NCBI RefSeq assembly: GCF_015070875.1 | Contig: NZ_JADDIV010000003.1 | Location: 310,001 to 374,000, forward strand | From: Ramlibacter pallidus | Lineage (GTDB): Bacteria; Pseudomonadota; Gammaproteobacteria; Burkholderiales; Burkholderiaceae_C | Direction of reading: 5' to 3' | DNA length: 64,000 nt | Shown: piece after piece, positions 1 to 10,264 of the stretch | How the letters are laid out: every line of letters starts with the position of its first letter | How positions within the stretch are numbered: the first letter of the stretch is position 1 | The notes under the pieces: generated by a model | The model's input: only the letters and a program-made list of their open reading frames with translations | Told to the model about the DNA's origin: nothing | Database searches by the model: none | Program-made: the position numbers and the translations under genes

Positions 1-143
1 TCGTGGTGCGCACCATGGGCTGGGCGGCGGTGCGCAACAACGAGCTGTTCGCGGCCACCTACCATGCGCCGGACCTGGCGTTCTTCAAGCGCCTGGCGCC
101 CAAGGCGGAGGCGGTCGTGAAGACCGCCGCGATCAAGAGCTGA
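1..143 (+). CDS. C-terminal end of an unidentified protein
   Basis: Only the last 46 codons are inside the window, in frame from base 3 to the TGA at 141-143. The visible tail reads VVRTMGWAAVRNNELF and ends KTAAIKS. It has neither a recognisable catalytic motif nor a membrane segment. It converges on the aldehyde dehydrogenase gene with only six bases between the stop codons. I do not recognise the family from this fragment, so no function is assigned. Confidence 0.55.
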   Translation, partial: VVRTMGWAAVRNNELFAATYHAPDLAFFKRLAPKAEAVVKTAAIKS

Positions 144-149
144 CGGCGT

Positions 150-1583
150 TCAGCTGTGCTTGATCGCCACCGTCTTCAGCGTGGTGAATCCGTACAGCGC
201 CTCGAAGCCCTTCTCGCGCCCGTAGCCTGAGGACTTCACGCCGCCGAAGGGCAGCTCCACGCCGCCGCCGGCGCCGTAGTTGTTGATGAACACCTGGCCG
301 CTCTTCACGCGGCGGGCCATGCGCAGCTGCCGGCCGCCGTCGCGCGTCCAGATGCCGGCCACCAGGCCGAACTCGGTGGCGTTCGCGAGTTCCACCGCAT
401 GGTCCTCGTCACGGAAGCTCATGGCGGCGAGCACGGGCCCGAACACTTCTTCCTGCGCGAGACGGTGCGTCACCGGCACGTCGCGCAGCAGCGTGGGGGC
501 CTGGTAGTAGCCGGACTCCGGCGCTTCGTCGACGACCGTGCCCTGCGCCACCATCGGGATGCCGGCGTGCTGCGCGTCCGAGAGGAAGTCCCACACGCGC
601 TGCTGCTGCGTCTGGCGGATCAGCGGGCCGACGTCCAGGTCCATCTTCGCGGGGCCCACACGCAGCTTCGTGAAGGCTTCCCCCAGGCGCTGCAGCAGCG
701 GCTCGTACAGCGACTGCTCGACCAGCAGTCGCGATCCCGCCGAGCAGGTCTGGCCGGCGTTCTGCACGATGGCGTTGATCACCACCGGCAGCACGGCGTC
801 GATGTCGGCGTCGGCGAAGACGATCTGCGGGCTCTTGCCTCCCAGCTCCAGCGTCACGGGGCAGTGGCGTTCCGCCGCCACCTGCTGGATGAGGGTGCCG
901 ACCTTCGGGCTGCCGGTGAAGCTGATGTGGTCGATGCCGGGATGGCGGGCGAGCGCGTCGCCGACCTCGTGGCCGTAGCCGGTGACGATGTTGATCGCGC
1001 CGGCGGGGAAGCCCACCTCCGCGGCGAGTTGCGCCACGCGGATCAGCGAGAGGCAGGCGTCTTCGGACGGCTTGACGACCGAGACGTTGCCGGCGGCGAG
1101 CGCGCCGCCGACGCTGCGCCCGAAGATCTGCATCGGGTAGTTCCAGGGAATGATGTGGCCGGTGACACCGTGCGGCTCGCGCCAGGTGAACACCGTGTAG
1201 CCGTCCTGGTAGGGCAGGGTCTCGCCGTGCAGCTTGTCGCAGGCACCGGCGTAGAACTCGAAGTAGCGGGCCAGCGCCAGCGCGTCGGCGCGCGCCTGCT
1301 TGGTCGGCTTGCCGCAGTCGCGCTGCTCGATCGCGGCGAGTTCCTCGGCGCATTCGGAGATCTTCATCGACAGGCGCATCAGGAGGCGCCCGCGCTCGGC
1401 GGCGTTCAGCTTGCTCCACGGGCCTTCGAAGCAGGCGCGCGCGGCCTTCACGGCGGCGTCGATGTCGTCGGCCGTGCCGCGCTGGATGCTGTCGTACTGC
1501 TGGCCGTCGGACGGGTCGATGACGGGCAGGGTGCGCTCGGTGGTGGAGCGCACCGGCGCATTGGCGATGAAGTGGTGCTGCAT
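150..1583 (-). CDS. NAD(P)-dependent aldehyde dehydrogenase
   Basis: ALDH-superfamily enzyme that oxidises an aldehyde to the acid with NAD(P)+. The class motifs appear in order: IIPWNYP in the cofactor domain, SFTGSPKVG, ELGGKSPQIV with the general-base Glu near residue 245, GQTCSAGSR with the catalytic Cys near residue 279, EEVFGPV, and PFGGVKSSGYGRE near the C-terminus. About 477 residues is normal for the family. The ATG at 1583 is used here. An in-frame TTG at 1601 has a GGAGG upstream, but that sequence lies at the edge of a dispersed repeat. Neighbours do not reveal the substrate; betaine-, gamma-aminobutyraldehyde- and aromatic-aldehyde-type enzymes are all possible. Confidence 0.93.
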   Translation of the reverse strand: MQHHFIANAPVRSTTERTLPVIDPSDGQQYDSIQRGTADDIDAAVKAARACFEGPWSKLNAAERGRLLMRLSMKISECAEELAAIEQRDCGKPTKQARADALALARYFEFYAGACDKLHGETLPYQDGYTVFTWREPHGVTGHIIPWNYPMQIFGRSVGGALAAGNVSVVKPSEDACLSLIRVAQLAAEVGFPAGAINIVTGYGHEVGDALARHPGIDHISFTGSPKVGTLIQQVAAERHCPVTLELGGKSPQIVFADADIDAVLPVVINAIVQNAGQTCSAGSRLLVEQSLYEPLLQRLGEAFTKLRVGPAKMDLDVGPLIRQTQQQRVWDFLSDAQHAGIPMVAQGTVVDEAPESGYYQAPTLLRDVPVTHRLAQEEVFGPVLAAMSFRDEDHAVELANATEFGLVAGIWTRDGGRQLRMARRVKSGQVFINNYGAGGGVELPFGGVKSSGYGREKGFEALYGFTTLKTVAIKHS

Positions 1584-1606
1584 GGCGCGATTTTGCGCCA
1601 AAGAAA

Positions 1607-1707
1607 CCGTCCTCCCCGCGAAGGCGGGGATCCGGGGCGCCCATGAAAAAAGCGCCGCGAGCGGCGCTTCTCCAGTGCCCTGGGTTCCCGCCTACGCGGG
1701 AACGGCG
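1607..1707. repeat. Composite palindromic repeat, copy 1, with terminator hairpin
   Basis: Left GC-rich palindrome CCCCGCGAAGGCGGGGATCC (around 1614-1633), then an internal hairpin AAGCGCCGC/GCGGCGCTT (1650-1669) preceded by six A residues, then a right palindrome TTCCCGCCTACGCGGGAA (1685-1702). On the minus strand the A-run becomes a T-run after the stem, so this is a rho-independent terminator for the PF10118 gene. The same architecture recurs near 5250, 8153, 18331 and 23941. In this copy the right palindrome overlaps the 3' end of that gene. Confidence 0.8.
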
Positions 1708-2528
1708 TCCCGTTGTCCCACCGGCGTGAACTGGTGGCTGTTTTCCTGCAGCCAGCGCACCGACGCGGCCGAATCCTGCTGGTTCGGGTGGAAATCGTGG
1801 CGGAAGTACTCCTTCCACGGCTGGTAGGTGAGCCGCACCAGCCCGCGCTTGCCGAACAGGAAGCTGCCGGCGCTCTTCCAGGTGCTCCACTTCCACAGCG
1901 TGCCGTCGCGGCGCAGGTTGCGCACGGTCTGCATCAGCGTGTCGGTGAGGAAGAACACGGTGACGCGGCGCATCCACTTCACGCGCCACTCGTGGTTGCC
2001 GCCCAGCGCCTGGTACAGGTCGAAGGCGGTGCTCTTGTGCTCGGACTCTTCCGCGCTGTGCCACAGCCACAGCGTCTTCAGGCGCGGGTCGCGGTCGCCC
2101 AGCAGGTCGGCGTTGTGCAGCATGAAGTCCGCGAAGATCGCCGTGAAGTGCTCGTTGGCCGCGGTGATGCCCAGCCAGTGCAGCACGTGCTGGCCTTCCA
2201 GCGGCTGCAGGCGCTTGCGGGCGCGCGGCTCCCAGTCGTTGACCAGGCCGAGCTTCTCCAGGTGCGCGTTATAGAGGCTGTGCAGGCGGCGGTGCGTGGC
2301 TTCCTGGCCGACGAAGCCCTGCACCTCGGCACGGAATTCATCCTGCCGGTCCGCGGGCAGGGCCTTGAAGCCGTTGCGCACCGAGTCGATGAAGAACTGC
2401 TCCCCCACGGGGAAGCTCATCGACAGGGCGTCGAACAGCGCCGTGCGGAACGCATCGCCCGCGCACCAGTGGCGCGGGATGGGCTTTTCCATGTCGACGA
2501 GGAGGCGGCGGACGACGAGATCGGTCAT
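1692..2528 (-). CDS. PF10118-type predicted metal-dependent hydrolase
   Basis: 278-residue soluble protein of the PF10118 family, a helical diiron-ferritin-like fold annotated as metal-dependent hydrolase; the substrate is unknown. Potential metal ligands are in GQEATH (near residue 95), ANEHF (near 145) and AEESEHK (near 180), the E/EH pattern of a carboxylate-bridged site. The gene is divergent from a TetR-type regulator, with two identical-architecture palindromes between them, so it is very likely that regulator's target. The last residues (RDAVPA) and the TAG stop lie inside a dispersed repeat, so the C-terminus appears to have been rewritten by the repeat. Confidence 0.85.
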   Translation of the reverse strand: MTDLVVRRLLVDMEKPIPRHWCAGDAFRTALFDALSMSFPVGEQFFIDSVRNGFKALPADRQDEFRAEVQGFVGQEATHRRLHSLYNAHLEKLGLVNDWEPRARKRLQPLEGQHVLHWLGITAANEHFTAIFADFMLHNADLLGDRDPRLKTLWLWHSAEESEHKSTAFDLYQALGGNHEWRVKWMRRVTVFFLTDTLMQTVRNLRRDGTLWKWSTWKSAGSFLFGKRGLVRLTYQPWKEYFRHDFHPNQQDSAASVRWLQENSHQFTPVGQRDAVPA

Positions 2529-2546
2529 GGCGGGCTGTGGCGTGGG

Positions 2547-2564
2547 TGGTACGGAGTCGTACCA
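2547..2564. promoter_or_regulatory. Candidate TetR operator O1
   Basis: Perfect inverted repeat TGGTACG-GAGT-CGTACCA with 7-base arms and a 4-base spacer, 19 bases upstream of the hydrolase ATG. It shares arm length, spacer length and the TGGTAC half-site core with the second palindrome 35 bases away, between the divergent hydrolase and TetR genes. Assigning it to this TetR is inference from position. Confidence 0.7.
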
Positions 2565-2581
2565 ATGCTCTCACCGCCGGT

Positions 2582-2599
2582 TGGTACTGTCAAGTACCA
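2582..2599. promoter_or_regulatory. Candidate TetR operator O2
   Basis: Perfect inverted repeat TGGTACT-GTCA-AGTACCA with 7-base arms and a 4-base spacer, 25 bases upstream of the TetR ATG. The same architecture as O1 suggests one dimeric regulator binding twice and controlling both divergent genes. Confidence 0.7.
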
Positions 2600-2624
2600 T
2601 CCGCCTCGGCCATCATCTCGTCCC

Positions 2625-3224
2625 ATGCCCGACATTGCCGCCCTTTCCGCCGATCCTGGCATCCACCAGCACCGCAGCCGGCTGCTGGAGGGCATGGCCA
2701 TCGCGGTCGGGCGCAAGGGCTACGCGGAAACGACGATCGCGGACATCGTGCGCGAGGCCTCCGTGTCGCGGCGGACCTTCTACGAGCATTTCGCCACCAA
2801 GGCCGAATGCCTGGTCGCGCTCTACGAAGCCGCCAGCCACAACGCGTTGAAGGTGCTGCGGCAGGCCGTGGACCCGGCCCGCGACTGGCAGGAGCAGGCG
2901 GAGCGCGCCATCGGCGCCTACCTGTCCGTGATGGCGGCGAACCCGGTGCTGATGCGCACGCTGTTCATCGAGATCCTGCACCTCGGGCCGGAAGGGCTGG
3001 CGGCGCGTCGTCGCGTCAACGCCGAGATCGCCGACTACATGGTGGCCGTGGTCAATGGCGGCCGCGGCGGCGGCCACGTGTCGCCGCAGATGGCGATGGC
3101 CGTGGTCGGCGGCATCCATGAGCTGGTGCTGCAGGCCATCGAGGACGGCAAGGCGGAGGAACTGCCGCAGCTGACGCAGACCGCGGCCGAGCTGGTGAAG
3201 GCCGTCGCGCGCAGCCATCCCTGA
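2625..3224 (+). CDS. TetR/AcrR-family transcriptional regulator
   Basis: 199-residue repressor-type protein. The N-terminal helix-turn-helix reads TTIADIVREASVSRRTFYEHF (residues about 35-55), followed by the usual KAECLVALY start of helix 4; the rest is a helical ligand-binding domain. The open frame extends far upstream, but the first ATG compatible with a TetR N-terminus is at 2625, directly after the two palindromes. Divergent from the PF10118 hydrolase, which it probably represses along with itself. The ligand cannot be read from sequence; many such pairs respond to fatty acids or lipophilic compounds. Confidence 0.9.
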   Translation: MPDIAALSADPGIHQHRSRLLEGMAIAVGRKGYAETTIADIVREASVSRRTFYEHFATKAECLVALYEAASHNALKVLRQAVDPARDWQEQAERAIGAYLSVMAANPVLMRTLFIEILHLGPEGLAARRRVNAEIADYMVAVVNGGRGGGHVSPQMAMAVVGGIHELVLQAIEDGKAEELPQLTQTAAELVKAVARSHP

Positions 3225-3261
3225 CCATAATCGTCGGCTCCATCCACGAGGAGCAAACGAC

Positions 3262-3753
3262 ATGGCCTTCACGCTGCGCAGCACCGATTTTGCCGAGCAG
3301 GACACGCTGCCCCAGGAGTTCGTCCACCATGCGATGGGCGCGGGCGGGCAGAACGTTTCACCGGCGCTCGCCTGGAGCGATGCGCCGGCGGGCACGAAGA
3401 GCTTCGCCCTCACGATGCACGACCCCGACGCGCCGACCGGCTCCGGCTGGTGGCATTGGGTCGTGTACGACATCCCCGCGAGCGCGACCGGCCTGCCGAA
3501 AGGCGCCGGTGCCGCGGGCGGCGCCCGCCTGCCCCAGGGCGCGAAGCAGGGCCGCACCGACTTCGGCAGCAAGGAGTACGGCGGCGCGGCGCCGCCCCCC
3601 GGCCATGGGCCGCACCGCTACGTCTTCACCCTGTACGCGCTGAACGTCGACAAACTCGACGTGCCGGAGGATGCGACGGCGGCCTACGTCGGCTTCATGA
3701 TCCACTTTGCCAAAGTGGGGGAGGCGAAGCTCACGGCGAAGTACGAACGCTGA
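3262..3753 (+). CDS. YbhB/YbcL-family (PEBP, Raf-kinase-inhibitor-like) protein
   Basis: 163-residue cytoplasmic protein of the phosphatidylethanolamine-binding-protein superfamily. The family signature is clear: DPDAPTGSGWWHWVVYDIP near residue 55 forms the anion-binding pocket, and GPHRYVFTLYAL near residue 115 carries the second conserved His. A strong ribosome-binding site (GAGGAG) precedes the ATG. Bacterial members have no settled biochemical role. It sits 37 bases after the TetR stop and may be read from the same promoter. Confidence 0.92.
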   Translation: MAFTLRSTDFAEQDTLPQEFVHHAMGAGGQNVSPALAWSDAPAGTKSFALTMHDPDAPTGSGWWHWVVYDIPASATGLPKGAGAAGGARLPQGAKQGRTDFGSKEYGGAAPPPGHGPHRYVFTLYALNVDKLDVPEDATAAYVGFMIHFAKVGEAKLTAKYER

Positions 3754-3775
3754 GCTCCGGCCGCAGGAGCAAAGG

Positions 3776-5239
3776 ATGAAGCAACGACGGGCCCTCGCCC
3801 TGGCCGCGGGATGGGCAGCCGCCCCGCTGGCCCAGGCGCACGTCAAATGGTTCGCGCCGTACATCGTCGAAGCGCCGCCGCGGCGCATCCTGCACACGCT
3901 GGCCGATCCCTGGTTCTGGACGGGCATCGTGCTCGTGCTCGTGTTCTTCCTCGCGACACGGGCCGTGGAGCGCACGCGTCTCGGCGAAGCGATCCTCGGC
4001 GCGTTCGACAAGGCGACGGGGCCGTTGTGGGCGCGGGGCGACGACTTCATGCGCTTCGTGACCGCGGCGTTCTTCGTCGCCATCTTCGCCGTGGGGGGCG
4101 TGTACCTCACGCCCGACCTGAAGTCGCCGCACGAATGGGTCTCGTGGATGCAGCTGCTGATCGCGGGCCTGGTGTTCTCGCGCAGGACCATGCCGCTGGC
4201 GGCGGCGGGCATCATCGGCCTGTGGCTGCTGGCGCTCACGCAGTACGAGCTGTTCCACCTGCTCGATTACCTCGCGCTGGGCGTCGGCGTGGCGGCGTAC
4301 CTCGTGCTGGCCGCTTCCGACAAGCCCGAGTGGCACCGCTACCGTTTCATCGTGCTGCGCTGGGGCGTGGCCATCGCGCTGATGTGGTCCAGCCTGGAGA
4401 AATTCGCCTATCCGGACTGGTTCCATCCGCTCGTGGAGGAGAAGCCCTTCCTGACCTTCGGCATGCCGCGGGACGTGTTCATCCCGATGGCCGGCGTGGC
4501 CGAGTTCACCATGGGCTTCGGCCTGCTGTGGACGGCCTTGATCCGCAGGTTGTCGGCGCTGGCGCTGTTCGTCATCTTCAACATGGCCGTGTACCCGTTC
4601 GGCCGACTCGACCTGGTGGGACACGCGTTGATCATGGCGGTGATCGTCATCATCTTCGCCGACCCGACCCCGCAGGTGCGGTTCGCGATCCGGCGCACGC
4701 TGGCGGCGATCCCCGCCACGCTGGTGGCGACCATGGCGGCGTTCGCGATGGGCTACTGGGGACTGCACCACGCGCTGTACGGCACGGACGGCCGTTCGGG
4801 GATCGCCTCCGCCACCCCGGACCCGGCCGCGCAGCGCAGCACGCACACCCACGACCCGGAACGGCCCCACGCCGCGCCGGCAGCCGCCACGCCGCGCGCG
4901 CCCGACGGCGGCCATGCGGGACGCGCCGCGCCACCGCCTCCATCGACGGCCACGGCGCAGCCCGCAAGCGGTGACACCGCCCAGGCTGCCTACCTGGCCA
5001 GCATGCAGCGGATGCACGGGGCCATGGAGGAGGGCGTGAAGCACCCGGACCCGGACCAGGCCTTCGTGCGCGGGATGATCGCGCACCACCGCGCCGCGCT
5101 GGAGATGGCGGAAATCCAGCTGCGGCACGGCGCGGATGCGGAGCAGCGCCGCATGGCCGAGGAGATCATCGCCACCCAGAAACGGGAAATCGCCGAGATG
5201 GAGGACTGGCTGCAGCGCAAGGGCGCGGGACGCAGTTGA
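3776..5239 (+). CDS. Polytopic membrane protein with C-terminal DUF305 domain
   Basis: 487 residues. A signal peptide ends at AQA, leaving a mature protein starting HVKWFAPY. Eight or so hydrophobic segments follow (residues about 45-350), resembling DoxX-like membrane proteins. A His/Pro/Ala-rich linker (about 355-400) leads to a C-terminal DUF305 domain with MIAHHRAALEMAEIQLRHG. DUF305 domains are ferritin-like helical bundles often found with copper-handling proteins. The mature N-terminal His, the His-rich linker and the HH motif make metal binding plausible, but that is inference. ATG at 3776 is chosen because AGGAG lies seven bases upstream; the frame is open further 5'. Confidence 0.75.
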   Translation: MKQRRALALAAGWAAAPLAQAHVKWFAPYIVEAPPRRILHTLADPWFWTGIVLVLVFFLATRAVERTRLGEAILGAFDKATGPLWARGDDFMRFVTAAFFVAIFAVGGVYLTPDLKSPHEWVSWMQLLIAGLVFSRRTMPLAAAGIIGLWLLALTQYELFHLLDYLALGVGVAAYLVLAASDKPEWHRYRFIVLRWGVAIALMWSSLEKFAYPDWFHPLVEEKPFLTFGMPRDVFIPMAGVAEFTMGFGLLWTALIRRLSALALFVIFNMAVYPFGRLDLVGHALIMAVIVIIFADPTPQVRFAIRRTLAAIPATLVATMAAFAMGYWGLHHALYGTDGRSGIASATPDPAAQRSTHTHDPERPHAAPAAATPRAPDGGHAGRAAPPPPSTATAQPASGDTAQAAYLASMQRMHGAMEEGVKHPDPDQAFVRGMIAHHRAALEMAEIQLRHGADAEQRRMAEEIIATQKREIAEMEDWLQRKGAGRS

Positions 5240-5251
5240 ACGCGCCATGGA

Positions 5252-5315
5252 AAAAGCGGCCCGCGCCGCTTTTCTTCTCGACGCCCTGGATCCCCGCGTG
5301 CGCGGGGATGCCGGG
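5252..5315. repeat. Composite palindromic repeat, copy 2 (left arm missing)
   Basis: Terminator-like hairpin AAAAGCGGC-CCGC-GCCGCTTTT (5252-5273), A-rich on one side and T-rich on the other, so it can act in both directions. It is followed by the right palindrome CCCTGGATCCCCGCGTGCGC (starting 5284) continuing to GGGGAT. The left palindrome of the other copies is absent. It lies between convergent genes, and the hppA stop codon is at its right edge. Confidence 0.75.
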
Positions 5316-7382
<2,067 letters not shown>

Positions 7383-7606
7383 CTAGTTTCTCCTGTTTTC
7401 GCTTGAGTCTTGACGGGGGCGCCAACGCTGCGGTGCCCCGCTGCGTTGCTTCCTCGTGGCTCCGGTCGAAAGGAGACGATTGGCCAACGGGCGGAATATA
7501 CAGGCGATGTCTTTACAGAGATATGACCCGCCGGGGAAAGCGTGGCCGCGCGAACTAAAATCAGGGTTTCTCCCGATCGGCCTTTTCCTTACCTGTACAA
7601 CGAAAC

Positions 7607-8146
7607 ATGTCCCTCGACGCAGTCACCCCCGGCAAGAACGTTCCCGACGCCTTCAACGTGATCATCGAGATCCCGATGAACGCCGATCCCGTCAAGTACG
7701 AGGTGGACAAGGAAACCGGCGCGATCTTCGTGGACCGCTTCATGAGCACGTCCATGCACTACCCGACCAACTACGGCTACGTGCCCAAGACGATCAGCGG
7801 CGACGGCGACCCGGTCGACGTGCTCGTCATCACGCCGGTGCCGCTGATCCCCGGCGTGGTGGTGACCTGCCGCCCGATCGGCATCCTGAAGATGCAGGAC
7901 GAAGCCGGCGACGACGCCAAGGTGCTGGCGGTGCCGGTGGACAAGGTGCTGGCGATCTACACGCAGTGGCAGAAGCCGGAAGACCTGAACCCGCTGCGCC
8001 TCAAGACCATTGCGCACTTCTTCGAGCACTACAAGGACCTGGAGCCCGGCAAGTGGGTGAAGGTGCTGGGCTGGGAAGGCCCGGAGAGCGCGAAGCAGGA
8101 AGTGCTGGACGGGATCGAGAACTACAGGAAGCAGAACGGTTCCTGA
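7607..8146 (+). CDS. ppa: Soluble inorganic pyrophosphatase
   Basis: 179-residue family I inorganic pyrophosphatase that hydrolyses cytoplasmic PPi to two phosphates. The family signature [12 protein letters not shown] (near residue 65) holds the Mg-binding aspartates; [20 protein letters not shown] upstream and [16 protein letters not shown] near the C-terminus are also typical. It is transcribed away from hppA. No clear Shine-Dalgarno lies before the ATG; a TAAAAT hexamer at 7556-7561 could be a -10 element. Confidence 0.96.
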   Translation: MSLDAVTPGKNVPDAFNVIIEIPMNADPVKYEVDKETGAIFVDRFMSTSMHYPTNYGYVPKTISGDGDPVDVLVITPVPLIPGVVVTCRPIGILKMQDEAGDDAKVLAVPVDKVLAIYTQWQKPEDLNPLRLKTIAHFFEHYKDLEPGKWVKVLGWEGPESAKQEVLDGIENYRKQNGS

Positions 8147-8152
8147 GCTCCC

Positions 8153-8254
8153 CGTCATTCCCGCGGAGGCGGGAATCCAGGGCATTCGAGAAGCGCCGCG
8201 CTGCGGCGCTTTTTCTTTGGGCGCCCTGGATCCCCGCCTGCGCGGGGATGACGG
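8153..8254. repeat. Composite palindromic repeat, copy 3 (complete)
   Basis: Left arm CGTCATTCCCGCGGAGGCGG (starts 8153) running to AATCCAGGG, central hairpin AGCGCCGC-GCT-GCGGCGCT (8192-8210) followed by TTTTTC, and right arm CCCTGGATCCCCGCCTGCGC (starts 8224) running to GGGGATGACGG. The outer arms are reverse complements of each other, so the whole element is a large imperfect palindrome with a terminator in the middle. It separates the convergent ppa and DUF482 genes; the latter's TAG stop abuts the right arm. Confidence 0.85.
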
Positions 8255-9409
8255 CTATTCCTGCCGGAAAGGGGACCTGGCCTCGAGGTGCTCCATGTAG
8301 CCCTCGATCCCGCGCCCTTCGCGTTCCAGGAACTTCTCCACCGCATCGGCGAAAGCCGGGTGCGCCAGCCAGTGCGCGCTGGTCGTCTTCACCGGCATCA
8401 GCGCCCGGGCCATCTTGTGCTCGCCCTGCGCGCCGCCTTCGAAGCGCGTGTAGCGGTTGGCGATACACCATTCCAGCGGCTGGTAGTAGCAGGCCTCGAA
8501 GTGCAGGCAGTCCACGCGTTCCAGGGCGCCCCAGTAGCGGCCGTAGGCCACCCCATCGCCGATCCCGATCAGGCTGCAGGCGATCGGCCGGCCGCCGCGT
8601 TCGGCGATCAACAGCAGCCAGTTCTCCGGCATGTGGTGCGCCATGCGGCGGAAGAAATCGCGCGTGAGGTAGGGTGGGTTGCCGTGCTCGAGGTAGGTGC
8701 GCTCGTAGCAGCGATAGAAGAAGTCCCAGTCGGCCTTGGTGATCGCGCGGCCCTCCGCGTGCCGGAAGGTGACGCCCGCTTCGGCCACCTTGCGGCGCTC
8801 CTGGCGGATCTTCTTGCGCTTCTCCTGCGCCAGGCCGCCGAGGAAGGCGTCGAAGTCCGCGTAGCCCGCGTTGCTCCAGTGGAACTGCACGGTGTGGCGC
8901 AGCATCAGCCCGGCCTCGCTGCAGGCGGCGACGTCCTCGTCGTCGGCGAACAGGAGGTGCCAGGACGAGACCTTCTTCTGTTTGCAGTACCCGAGCACGG
9001 CGCGCACCAGGGCCGCCCGTGCCTCGGCGTTGCGCGCCAGCAGCCGGGGACCCGGCACCGGCGTGAACGGCACGGCCGTCAGAGCCTTGGGGTAGTAGCG
9101 CAGGCCGTGCTGCTCGTATGCGTTCGCCCAGGCCCAGTCGAACACGTACTCGCCGTAGGAATGGCCCTTGAGGTACAGCGGGCAGGCCGCCTGCAGCTGG
9201 CCGCCGCGTGAGAGCGTGAGGAACTGCGGGCCCCAGCCGTTGTCCGGCGCGGCGCTGCCGCTGTCCTCCATGGCCGCCAGGTAGGCGTGGCGCATGAAGG
9301 GCGAGCCGCCGGCGTGCTGCAGCAGCGCGTCCCAGGCGCCGGCGTCCAGCTCCGACGCCGCGCACACCCGGGTGACATAATCGTTCGAGGGATCCGGTAC
9401 TTCTGGCAT
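8255..9409 (-). CDS. DUF482 (PF04339) GNAT-type N-acyltransferase
   Basis: About 384 residues, matching the peptidoglycan-biosynthesis/recognition (FemAB-like, DUF482) family of tandem GNAT-fold proteins. Recognisable landmarks are GSPFMRHAYLAAMEDSG near the N-terminus, AQEKRKKIRQERRKV mid-protein and the C-terminal FEGGAQGEHKMARALMPV. The acyl acceptor is unknown. The ATG at 9409 is chosen because the open frame beyond it (to 9472) would run into the glnB promoter region. It is divergent from glnB; no functional link is evident. Confidence 0.85.
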   Translation of the reverse strand: MPEVPDPSNDYVTRVCAASELDAGAWDALLQHAGGSPFMRHAYLAAMEDSGSAAPDNGWGPQFLTLSRGGQLQAACPLYLKGHSYGEYVFDWAWANAYEQHGLRYYPKALTAVPFTPVPGPRLLARNAEARAALVRAVLGYCKQKKVSSWHLLFADDEDVAACSEAGLMLRHTVQFHWSNAGYADFDAFLGGLAQEKRKKIRQERRKVAEAGVTFRHAEGRAITKADWDFFYRCYERTYLEHGNPPYLTRDFFRRMAHHMPENWLLLIAERGGRPIACSLIGIGDGVAYGRYWGALERVDCLHFEACYYQPLEWCIANRYTRFEGGAQGEHKMARALMPVKTTSAHWLAHPAFADAVEKFLEREGRGIEGYMEHLEARSPFRQE

Positions 9410-9423
9410 CGCTGGCCGGATGA

Positions 9424-9834
<411 letters not shown>

Positions 9835-9844
9835 GCCGCCCGGC

Positions 9845-10159
9845 TCAGCCGGCCTTCTTGCGGGCGGCCAGCACCCGGCTTTCCTTCTTGAGGCCCTGCG
9901 ACACGGGGCACACCGCCTGCATGAAGCCCGTCAGCGTGCTCGCCAGGTTGTCGCGCTGCAGCCGGTAGAACACGAACTGCCCGCGCTTTTCGCCGACCAC
10001 CAGGCCGGCGGACTCCAGGATCTTCAGGTGCTTGGACAGCGAGGGCTTCGTCATGTCGAAGCGCTCGGCGATCTCCCCCGCCGAGAGTTCGGTCTCGGAC
10101 AGGTACGCCAGGATCTTGCGGCGCGGCGTGGAGGCGAGGGCTTCGAAGACTTTGTCCAT
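9845..10159 (-). CDS. ArsR/SdpR-family winged-helix repressor
   Basis: About 104 residues, starting MDKVFEALASTPRRKILAYL, the canonical N-terminus of SdpR-type ArsR regulators; an in-frame ATG at 10186 would overlap a TAGAAT hexamer. The recognition helix lies in MTKPSLSKHLKILESAGLV (residues about 35-53), followed by the wing GEKRGQFVFYRL. One Cys (AVCPVSQ) is present but there is no ELCV/CxC metal-site motif, so a metal sensor is not indicated. It is divergent from the DCC thiol oxidoreductase and ubiG genes and probably represses them. Confidence 0.87.
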   Translation of the reverse strand: MDKVFEALASTPRRKILAYLSETELSAGEIAERFDMTKPSLSKHLKILESAGLVVGEKRGQFVFYRLQRDNLASTLTGFMQAVCPVSQGLKKESRVLAARKKAG

Positions 10160-10205
10160 GGAAGGATGCGCGGTGGAACCCGTCATTCTAGCGCGCAGTT
10201 CGGCA

Positions 10206-10236
10206 ATTAGTTATTTAGCCCATTAGCTAATTAACT
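10206..10236. promoter_or_regulatory. AT-rich candidate ArsR operator/promoter
   Basis: A 31-base block of A/T-rich sequence in a very GC-rich region, containing the palindrome TTAGCTAA (10223-10230) and the related half-sites TTAGTTA and TAATTAAC. It lies midway between the divergent ArsR and DCC genes, where an ArsR dimer would be expected to bind. The assignment is from position and symmetry. Confidence 0.5.
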
Positions 10237-10264
10237 GGTATGCTCCCGTCCAAAGGAGCCCGCC

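Noticed and set aside
1713-2624. Long 5' extension of the TetR reading frame
   Set aside because: It lies antisense to the PF10118 hydrolase and would run through both operators; the ATG at 2625 gives a standard TetR N-terminus.
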